Origin: Helicoverpa zea
Lineage: Eukaryota; Arthropoda; Insecta; Lepidoptera; Noctuidae
Length of the DNA: 64,000 bases
Reading direction: 5' to 3'
NCBI RefSeq assembly: GCF_022581195.2
Contig: NC_061455.1
Span: 6,072,120-6,136,119, forward strand
The position numbers and the translations under genes are program-made. Shown here one piece after another: positions 14,501 through 26,500 of the stretch; within the stretch, counting starts at the first letter, position 1, and each line of letters begins with the position of its first letter. A model generated the notes under the pieces. That model worked only from the letters and a program-made list of their open reading frames with translations. It was not told the DNA's origin and ran no database searches.

Positions 14501-17500
14501 TCAATTTTCACAGGGTGATCTAACAATATGTGATTAAATTAGATCTCATATACATACACGACATATTTAAGTGATTAGTATTATGAATATTAATGATAGG
14601 GGGATCAAACCAACTGGTAAACATAATTCACACACATTATACAGGCAGTTTGTATGTACAGAGGCACTGCTAAATAAACAAAACTAATTAAAATGTAAAT
14701 ATGATGTTCAATGTCTTATAGGATAAGTAGATATATAGTTAATATAAGTAAGATACCTGTATTACATAATATTAGTGCAGAATAATAAGGTTTATTTCAA
14801 TAAATACTTATATTAAAAATATCCTGCACATTATCATTCAATAGTCTAGAAGAATAAGCAATAACTTGTCATGTGACAATGGTGAAAATTCATTAATGTT
14901 TTCTCAATCTTTTGGTAGTTTATCAAATTGAAGTCATGTCACCTACTCACCGTATCAAGATTAAACAAGGAGGACACTTTCCGAAGGAATCCATTATGTG
15001 ATTTTTTCTTCCGTCTTTCTGTCATTTTCAAGACCAAGTGTGCATAGCCCTCAGGGAATTTATTTTGATGTCCGTACTACACTATGTACACTGCATGCAT
15101 TGTTAGTTACACACTTGTGTCCACTTTCAGCTTACTTGACGATGTTCAGCATGCACCATTCTCTACCTAGAACCCACAACTAACTTGCACCAAAACATAT
15201 CAAAGGTATGTGACCTTTTGCAAGGTATGCGACCTCTTTTCATGTTGCAGGTAATCCCATTACATTTAAAGCTCTTTATCATGTTAGCTTGGTTTAAATT
15301 GCAGCAGACCTTATCTAATGAATGGTCGAAATTTAGCCGAGCCCTTTATTGATAGCGATTTTAGTAGATAAATGTATGTATGGCTGGGTAATTATTAGGC
15401 GTGTTACCAACTTGTGTTCGATGATAGGATGGTATGAATGTCAAAGCGATGAACCTTAATTAGAATGTCCGTGTTACATTATTAGTGTGCAATTTATGGA
15501 CACTTGATAGTATCATAGTACTTATATTGTACCTATCAACCATGGGCAAGTAACAGCGAATTGTTACAAGCAAAACTAACTCCGAAGTCGCATTAGTCTC
15601 ACCAAGAATTGAAATCGTTCCCAGAGTGTAAAGAAATTACTAAACGTTTAAAAATAGATTAGTGTTTATTAAATGGCCTTACTTGCAACGAATACGAAAT
15701 CTCGGCAGTGTGAATGTCAAAATTTTGTGTGCAATATCATTTCACTGATTATCATTTAGAGCAGTATTCTTTCAGTCGATGTAGTGTTCGTACGTCATTG
15801 GCACAATTGTGAAATTTAACGGCACCAATCCACACAACCAAGAAACGTTAGCGCACATATCGCCGAAAACTTGTACTATATTTTAGGTTATAAATAGTAC
15901 TACGAGACGCGAAACACCAACCATCCGCCATTACCGTCCACTTGTTGTACCTAGCTCTCCGTTCAGCCACTTTCGTAAACGTCACGTCATCAAAATAAAA
16001 AAAAATGGAATCATCGCATCGATCCACCGCCCGATCCACAACCGAAAGACTATAAACTGCAAACTATTTTCGAAAGATGGCGCTGTGCGCCGTTGGAAGT
16101 TCAGAAACAATTTATATTTGAAAAAGTCTTGTTGTCGAACGTTAAAATATAAAAAAGCCATCAAAGAATTTTCACCACTGTATTCATGCCTCTTCATATT
16201 TACAAACATAACAAATGAAGCATCATAAAAAGCCGCCAAAAATCTTTCAAAAAAATATTCGTTTATCCACGACTTCCCTGTTGATAATTGTCAGTATTAA
16301 ATGATATACCTTCTTTTCCTCGGGTTCTCCAGTCTGTAACACGACAGAATACGCCTGAAACAAAAATGCCAACTTAAATATAGTTTTTTAGCTTTAGCCA
16401 AGATTTATTTTCCTTAAGCGGTAGTAAAAACTTAAAATAGCCTGTTTGCATTGCGTGCATTGATAGCCGTCGCTTATCGTTCCACTATCATTTATTTTAC
16501 TTGTATTCAAGGAGCATTTTAGTTTTTTTAATGTAATAATGTCTATGACGTGACCCTGACTGGAAAGCCAGACGAAGCAGCTGCTTGCAGCTGCAAACAA
16601 AATTCGGGTTGAATTGAGCCCTTAACTTAAGGGGAATCCATTCATCCTCCCTAAAGAAAAAAAAATATCCTTGAATACGAACCTGCTACAGTCGCGCCAT
16701 CTATGGGCAACATTGCCCATTGCATTGATCTGTGAGTTGGCACAGTATATCACATTTACGTTTTACGTGTACGGTAACAGCCTATCTTATCATAATAATT
16801 AAGTAATGTGGCATAACCGTCTCGAATTACTGATTTACTTGACCGATAGTCGAATTCTTTATGCGATATTGGGTCACCACTTTTTTAATGTTTTGAAACA
16901 TACGTTTTTACGCCTTGGGAATCAAACTACTCATCGTTTTGTTGCATCGCGAATGAGAATTAATGGAGCGTAGTTAATGTTAACTCACCTTTGTCGAATC
17001 TGGCGTGGCATTTCGTGATTCAGATTTCCTATGATTCTCTTGGAGAAATGCATTGGATACACTTCGATAGTCGCCATCTTCTGTATGTGGGATCTGCAAA
17101 AGAAAATATATAATAGTAGAAATTAATTAATTTACTACGTTTTAAGGAGCTAACGTTAACAAGGTCGTTCTAGAAACCAGCATTGTTAGTGCAACATTAT
17201 GCTGAACGACGACCCTGTCTCGTACGGATGTGACGTACCTACCTCACCAACACCATTCTTTCCATTGTTATATTCTAATTTTAAGGTTGAGTTTCTATTT
17301 GAGTATTTGTTACCTCGTCTGAGTATGAAAGGTATTTGCGTAGTTACTCTAAATATTTAGCAGGTTATTTTACAGGTTTAGTTAGTCTTAGGTGGGTATA
17401 TTACCATGCAAAGTACCTACCTAGGTATCTACTAGTACAGCGGTTCCCGAATTCTTTTGGCTTCGGAACCCTTTTCGTTTCACCATTTTTCGGCGGAACC

Positions 17501-20500
17501 TTAGCTTAAGTAAGAAGTTAACTAAAGACGTAAAATATACTTAGGTACGGCTCGTGGCGCGTGGTAGCGCACCAAATGGTTATAATATGGTTAGAGACAT
17601 ATTCAGTATACTCAGGCGTAGCATGGCCACACTTGCCAGAAAATAATTTGGCCACCCTTGACTTTGTGTATTATGTGAATAGTTTTCAGTTTGAAGACTG
17701 ACAAAGTAAACGCAAAAAGAAATAGATTGGGTTTGTACACGTGTGAGGCGAGCGAGCGCGATTTTTTTTAACTAAAAAAAGAAGTTCCAAGCACCCGCTA
17801 GCATTGAAAGACATTCAGTGGTAGCCGATGTCGCGAGCGAAGCGAGCGCGAATTTTTTTTAGTTTAATTACCTACACAAAATAAACAAAACCAAGCAAAT
17901 CAAATTAATAAGCAGCTAGCGAAGAAAGCGCTATTGCTTTTCTATTGTTTTTTCTGAACCAGAGGAATAAAAAATAAACATCAAAGGAAACCTCGACGGA
18001 AGAGCGCGAATTTTTTTCTTTGCTGGATACTTGAGCAATTAAACGAACATGAAAGCATCAAACGCAACATAAATAGCATCAAACGAAATTTTCGGACTCG
18101 CGGAGGTGCAAAAATTGGAAATAATGTCACACTTTGATTCATGGTAAAAATAGCCACTGGAAATACTCATATGCCGTGTCATTTCACGTCCTGTCAAATG
18201 TATGAAAACGTATAATCCTGGCGATGAAATAAGCCCAAAAAATGCGGTGATTTTTGGCCGACTCGTTACCTACTTATGCCGATTGCCGAAGACCTGGAGG
18301 TATTAAGTTAACCTACAATTTGTAAAAAAACGGAATTAATTTATCTGCTGCCGTGGCCTTCCCCTGCGCTTGTCGCGAAAGTACGAGACTTACACTCCCG
18401 AGTGGTACCCACCTACATGGTGCCTAAATGGAATTTTGGAATGCAATATTTAAAACAATTTAATTGAAAATGAATAATAATTTAATATTGTTAAAAGTGA
18501 AACGATTTACCATATGGAAATCTTGAATTTTCCATGGAACCCCTGAGGGCCTGTCACGGAACCTCAGGGTTCCGCGGAACCCCATTTGGGAACCGCTGTA
18601 CTAGTAGACAGTAACATAAAAATTGATTTCCAATACCCAGGGAAATATTTTTCTATAACTTTTAGCAATAAAATATTGTCTGTGTAAAGTAACAATTGCG
18701 AGGTAAGCCGCAATCGCAAAAAAGGAAAAAAACAGACACTGGGAAGTTTGCAACGAAACTGTAAATAACCTAGTTAAAATTGCTGAGACGTGTAATGATG
18801 GTTGCGCAAAACATACAATGAAACTATACCTTCTTATTTGTAAATCATTTGCACACCTTTGTTCAACGCGAAAAATACCTAATTCTGAACAAAAAGTCAA
18901 TGATAAAAATTTTAACTAATATAATTAATTAATTGGGCAATTGGGTACCTACTTTCAATTTCCTTACCTCCCGTCGGACGTTATCAGCTTCCCATTTGTT
19001 CGCGATCCGTATCGTTTCCGCAGTCTTTTGTTGAACCGACTTGGTGTCATCGAGAAGTGTGAGCTCGTAGAACTCTTGAATATCTGTGACAGTGGAAATG
19101 TATTCAATTGAATGCCTCCTATCGATCTTCTCACGGCCTTGACATGTCATGTCATTAGCTGTTATTAATGCATTTAGGTAGTTTGTTTACATAGCCGACG
19201 TCTGATCGGACTGCAATGTTCTAAGACCGTTTAGGGAATACCCAAGTAACACAGATAGCATTATAACAAAGCAACCTTGAAGTGATATAGAGCTTAAGAT
19301 CTATGTAAGATTTTATAAACGTTCACCAAACAGCCTGACGCTAAGTATAAGCACCTAAAAGCCATTATAATACATTACGCTGTATGACGGTTGGCTAATG
19401 GTATAAAAAAGTGCTTTTATAAATCTGTTAGTTTTAGTGCAGCACGACGCAACGTCGCTGTATGGCTTTTTGCATGGTTTTATACCTTTACTTCTATAAT
19501 AACATTTTTAAGTAAGTAAATAAATGCTTAATGCTGTTGTGTAGCATAAACTTGAACCATATTAATGCACTGTTAATCCATTATACAGCCTTTGGCAGTT
19601 TTCAGAAGTTTTCGTTTCGTTATAGCATTTTTTCATAGTAAGTCAATGCCTAATGCTGCTGAATAGCATAAAGTTGAACCATTACAATGCTCCGTAAATC
19701 CTCTGTACAGCTTTTAGCTGTTTTCATTACCTTTGGCTGTTTGATAGCATTTTTGTATTTTAATTAAAAGCCTAATGCTACTGAACAGCATAAACTGAAA
19801 TCATTGTAATGCTCGCATTTTTCAAATTCCACTGATTATTGTTGTAAAACCAATAGCTCTTTAATGACATTCATTTGTGTTATAATACTGCATTAAGCTG
19901 TACATATATTTACCTTTCTGTGTTTGTAAAGCCTTTTGATTTTATATAGCCGTATAAAGTTCCTAATATGTTCCATATTGTAATAATAAGTTCCTAATTG
20001 TCGCTTCAACGGTGAATTCGTTCAGATGGCCTTGACGAACAGAGTCAACTTGTACAAAAATAGGGTTAAAATAAAAAGGATATGTATGAGTTTTGTCTGT
20101 TTGTTTAAGGATCACTAAAATTGCGTTTTATAACGGAACAAATTCACAGTCGACGTTCAGTCTCCTGGCATTTATGTGAACACTTATAATATTACTTTAC
20201 AGACGATGGCACAACAGTGGTTTATCAAAACTCTTCTCTTTGACCTTTGGCTTAATAATTATTCACATATAAGTGTTTGTGCTGCTAAGAGCATTAATAA
20301 GCTCATATAATGGTTCACCAAGCTGCTTTAGAATGACACCATTTTGTAAATATTCCATTACCAAAAAATATTATTATTTCGACTTATGTAAGAAAATAAT
20401 GGACCTATTAATTAATTTAGTAGAAGTATTAGGTTAATTTAGTATTGTTAATTTATTACGTTAACTTAATAATGCAAAAATTTTGTTAAATTGCAGAAAT

Positions 20501-23500
20501 ATTTTTTATTTCTCACTTTTTTATATAACAAAACCATGACAAAACCTTTGTAAAATGAAGGCGCGTGAAAATTTTCAATAAAAACTATATAGACATTGAC
20601 AGTAAACTAAATTTCGCAGTAATATTTGAAGACACCTAGATTAAACCAAAACAACAAACTCGCACTCAGTTTTTGTCACCACAGTCAATATCGCAGACAA
20701 TTACTTAAATTATAATGTTTATTCTATTGTACCGTATGGCAATAAGGATGATTTTTCTGTAATGCAAGATTCGATTGATTTAAGTTTGATTATACAAGCT
20801 GTTGATTTGCATCCGTGCCATATTCAAGGAGGTAATTATGCTAATGATTCTCGACCCAAATCAATAAAAAAATTGGTACGTAATTTTTTTTCTTTAATTT
20901 TTTTTCGTAATTCCGTAAATGTCATCTAGCCGTATTTAAACTTGGCGCGTATGTTACTGGCCTTAAAACCGTGCTGCACCCTCACACAAATGCAAACACA
21001 AAGCATACGCAACGATCACTCATAAATTTCATTCATAAAATTGGATTACTTCTGAAATACCACGACATTACAATGACAAAAAAAGCAGTGCATATTAGTT
21101 ATTTCCCATCTACTGTAATTCCAATCGATTATTTACGTATTGTATGTCCTCCTCCTGAACTATGGCACAAATGCAAATCAACACCTTGTATTTATTTGAT
21201 TAATAATGCTAATATAATGCTTTTGTCATGCTATTAACACTTTTTTTACCATAATAATGCTAGTATAATGCTTTTGTAATGCCCTTAAAGCTCCCATTGC
21301 GAACATATTACGTGCCAAAAGCTGTTTAATTTGTGCCCAAATCAGCACTAGATTAGCACTATAATCGTTTATAAAACTAATATAGAATTAGATCATAATG
21401 CTTAAACGATAAATACATGCCGTTATTCGGCTATTATATGGCTTCACTGTGTTACTTGGGTAAGTACTGAAAGCATGAGCTCAAGGAAAGTGTACTGAAA
21501 TAAATAGTCTGCAAAGGCTTATCTGAAAGAGTTAATCTGGAACAATTCCGTTCAATGGTGGTACCTACCTACACAACCTACTAGAAACTATCGCGTGAGT
21601 CGTGTCGTGCTAAGATCGATATCGAGCGTGCGGGCGGCGACCCCACGGTGTTTCAGGTAAAGAGTGGATGAACTTAGTGCATATTGTATTATGAAATTAA
21701 CTAAGGGCACTATGATACCCGCCTACCAAAGCTTTGACCAGATTTCACAGTCTGGTTCACATTGTCTCTCGATACTTTGGTATAGCTTGTATTTATATCT
21801 CCTGTTCGTGAGTTACGACAGGTAGGCAGGTCTATCTATTATGCAACACACAAACTTTGTTTGGGTAAAGAATTCACAACAAGGCTCATGTAGATCTTCG
21901 TGACAGTGACAGCGCAATACGCGTTGTTTCACAGAAATAAGTAAGTTAACTGTTTCAGATAGGTACTTTGAATCAAGGACCTTGGCCCAACCTCTAAAAG
22001 CTGGAAACAGGCGTGAAAATGTGTAAAAAAACAAGAGTTTCCATGATACGATGCAATTGCCTGTACCTAATGTAGGTTCCTATATAGCTTAAGCTTATTG
22101 TAGGACGACATACATTATACAAGTAAGGCCTTGCTTGATTTTCACCCTGCCCTTAAGTTTGTAGATCAGCAAAGCAAGGCCTTGCTTGCATAAGATCACC
22201 GTGCCGTGCCGCACTGGCTAACTACATTTCTTACTCTTGCTTTTTGGAGGCTTGATCCAAATTATATTAATCCACTCCATACTTATGGAGTTATTTTTTC
22301 AATGTATTAAAACAGGAAATCGCAGTTAAGTAGGTACCTAAACTTCAAAGACATACTAAACTAAATAGATAAAAACGATCTCTCTACATTTAGCTGTTAT
22401 GCGCATACAGGCGTACCTAATCAACGAACTTGGTGACGCAAACGCAGAGATTTATCAGGATCTTACTAAGATACCTACTTACTATTACCTACGTAGGTAT
22501 AATGATTTCAACTGTATCCATTTGAATAGGTTAAGTACATTAACTTAAAATTCCTAGAACCGGCGTCGATCCCATAATAGACACAATATTGACTTGTGTG
22601 TAAATGGCTCGACGTAAAAAGGAATTACCTACGCGCAATGGGAAAGACAGCAAAACAGGCAGTAGGTAACAATAGGAAAAATATCTGAAAGTTTCATTTG
22701 GAATGGAAAAATATCTACCTACTATTAAAAAGTTTAACTTGAACGTGTACCTAGTTGAACGAGAGCACCCGATCAGGCGCTAATTGTTTCCGAATGCATC
22801 GAGCGCACACTGCAATTTTCAATAAAAATTGTTGAAAAGCTCAGCTAACATAGTTTAAAATTTCAATTAAAACATGTTGAAGAGCGAATTGTGTTGGCGA
22901 AGGCTCAGTTAAAGCCGGTGACCCGTATATAGGAGATGTAGGTCAAACAGACCACCGCACATATTGTGGAGTTTACGAACATACGGACGCATCCGTCTGG
23001 CGCTCTACGATATGGATTGATGGATTTTGTGTATTGTCAATCAAAGTTTCATAGAGAGACGGTTGGATACAGTCGACTGGATTGACGGCTTGATTACCCG
23101 GCAAACAGTTTTGTTCCGATAATGGATTGTAAAAGGAAAGTTTACAACTGCAAATTAGATTATTCATAGGTCATGAAAACAATAATAAATTCAAAGTGCA
23201 GTCAGCCTAATTAGGTACTTCGGTTCAATAACAATACAAGACCTAAGCAACCTAAGTATTTGCCCGATTGCGGTAGGGTCAATTTCCTTATGAAAATTGC
23301 TCTAAATGTGCAATAAATCTTCTTTAATTCCGTCTAGGTACTTTACTTAATATTTTGATAGACCTGTTAATCACTACTAAGCCTGTATTACGAAACTTAG
23401 CTACTTAGGATAATTTTTTTCATTGCAAAAAATCTACGCGTAGCGTAAAAAGTCTGTAGAATTGCAGTTCAAAATTATAATTTGACATTTAACAAAAACA

Positions 23501-26500
23501 ACTTTTCAAATTATCAGCACATAATATTATAAGTAGGTACCCCAGTATAGATACCTATTCACAATAACCTTATCTTCTAAGGTCATTTAGTTTCTTTAGG
23601 TATAAAACTCATCAACAGAGGCTGGACCGTCCAGTTATCGGGTCCAATTAATAAACAAGAGGATTGAGACGAGATTATTCATATTATTTTCAACTGATAA
23701 ATGCATTGCGTGCGTAAGCGACACATTTGATAAATAACAGAACTGTACGTAGGTACGCGATCACATTGATCATGTTTAATTAGTTTCTGTTCATTAGAAA
23801 AACGTGTCAGTCAGCAGTAGGTCAACATTATCTAGCCATCCAAATTTTAAACATAGAGAATTTTTATCGTGTTTACGTTTCCTAACCAGCACATGGCCCC
23901 ATTAATGATATGTAATATTGGTTCCCGCCATTGTGCGCGATCCGCAATATCAGAGGAATCCCAGATGCATTCCCATCCGAGAACAAAAGCTGAAATGTCG
24001 CACGAGGCTGCCGTAATTACAACAGCACCCCTTTTTAACCAGAAACACTGCAAAGTATGATGGCGCTAGACAGAAAAAATAAATTACTAACCCTTGTAAA
24101 AGGTTAAGGTATGACATCCCTCCCAAATAAAATTACCATGTTTGAAATTCATACATATACCTAATAATTGCAAAAGATCATAGCACAATTTCACAAAAGA
24201 TCGATAAAAAAAATAAACAATTTTATTAAAAAGAAAAATACAAGAATTTTCCACAGAAGTTGAATAAGTTCGCGTCTGTGACTGCGAGTGCAGTGAAGCC
24301 CATGTGTGTTCATTACACATGACGCATGCAGTCAGCTGCAATCAAGTACGCATGGGCTGCAGGGCAAGGTTAATCCAATGTAGATAACTATACATTTTGT
24401 TCAACTTGCTCTCGATACATTTTTAGTAGATCATCTACCAGAAGTTCTTTAAAACAATATTTTCCTTAAAATGACTTCAAAGGAACTTGATTGGATGGCT
24501 ACCAGCGATTCAGTCTTTTTTCTACCTACTTTCCTAATTTCTCTGAGCTTGCCAAGAAACCTATACCACGTCCAAGCCTTTACGTAGACTACCAAAATAA
24601 GCCCTTGGGACTTCGTGTTGAATTAGGCCGTTTGAAGGCTCCCTCTCAGTTACCTATGTGTCTCTTAAAAGTAGGTCATCTATTCACATCTCTAAGATCC
24701 TAATAAATGCACTATGTACCTTTATACAGGCTAGTGTTTTATATTTGCTACAATAAAACGAGGTTTATCTTATGATTAAAGAAAATTGACTCGTTCATAT
24801 TACCGAAGTAAGTACATAATTAGCCTATTACTTGAAGCTAAAAGAGGCAGAGGTAAGTGTATGCAGCCGTCAGATATAGCTATTGTGTGCCTGTAGATAG
24901 CCATATTAAATGGCTAGACAGGCAATTCAAGCAAGGCTTACGGGAATTAAACCAGTAATGTGAGTCAAACCTGTATTACAAAGTCAGGAAGGTAGCTAGT
25001 TGGTTATTCCGTTGCCTCAGGTTCGAATGGAAATTTATGCGTTACCGAAACATCGCTTATTAGATTTTATCGTGCAGCGTTTTGCGCAGACCTTCGTGCT
25101 GTTGATATCAGATACACCTAGTCGACTACTGTACTGTTCATTACAACCGGCTAAATATATCGCATCACAATAGCAGTGTCGTGGTCAAGGAAGATTCAAG
25201 AGCGCCAGTGACGCGATATGCGGTCACGCGCCTGTTCCGTATATTTATAGCGTAGTGAGCTGAATCGGTCCCTTCGACCACTGAACTTCAAAGTCGAACT
25301 GAAGTTCAAAGCTAACGGTTAATTTGAAAAGGTGTGCGCTTCTCTATTTTGGTTTGCTTTAGATTGATCATTAAAGGGGTGTGTGCTTCGTTGTAGACGC
25401 AGTTTTGTGAAATCTTCGTTGTTTTATGAGGTGAAAGCAGGTTTCTAATACTGTGACAATACACCACAAAGAATAGGGGGAGGAAAGAAAGTTAAAGATA
25501 GCTACCACCACCAACCACCTCTCGTGTGCTCTGACCCCATCGCAAGAGCGTTTATAGATAGGTTAAACTAAAAAGGTCCACAAGAAGTTACCCATTTTCT
25601 TCCACAGGATTAGATAAGTTATTTAGGTAAATTGTTAACGAGCCATTTCACAGCCTGAAAATTACGTAAAATAAGAACATGTTTTCTATTTATTTTTATC
25701 TAGGTAGGTACTGCAGCTATCTAGCTGTTATATGTTGTTAGTGACAGTTTGCGGTGACCTTATTGACTACAATACCTCTACCTTATCATCAATAGGTTCG
25801 ATCATCTGTCCATTGTTTCCCTTTGAATGGAGATTTCCGACCTGAGAAATACAGAAAACCCAGCTTTTCTGCAAAGAGCTTAATAGAGTCCTATACTAAC
25901 TACAAGTAGACTAACTATAAGTAGGAGTTTCATTTGAAAAACTTAATAGTGATTTACCTACACGAGCAAATGATTGGATTTTTGTACAGGTACCATCATT
26001 GATTGCAGACTTAAAAACGATTTCGCATAAGCATCTTTCAAATTTTTACAACCGTCTCGCATTGCTTCACGAATACGACGTACCTGTAAGTTATAGGTAA
26101 CTCTACCTACATCAAGCGCCACCTAACAACATTATGAATGGAAACAATGTCATGAGTGTCGATACCATCCGATACAGACAGCACCTGTCTAGTTACAGAG
26201 ATAAGTCAAACAAATGTAACGTTGTATGGAACGGGTTCTTACAATGAAATACTGACAAACGTACCTAAAAGGTAATAACACCCTAGTCTGACTCATAAAT
26301 AAAGACGAAAACATATCCTACCTGCGCCGTAACTTCCTGTTCGAATCTCCCACGAAAATATCAATTGTTGAGGTAGGTAGCTATACATATGTGTACCTAC
26401 ATACGTAATAATGTAGGTCACTAGAGTTATTAAAACCTGTACCTACGTATCTACATAATTCACTTGAGACTGAGTATACTATTCGTACATACTAGGGTTA

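Noticed and set aside
23847..24060. Overlapping open frames on both strands in the L27 intron
   Set aside because: Neither translation resembles a known domain; length and composition fit chance.
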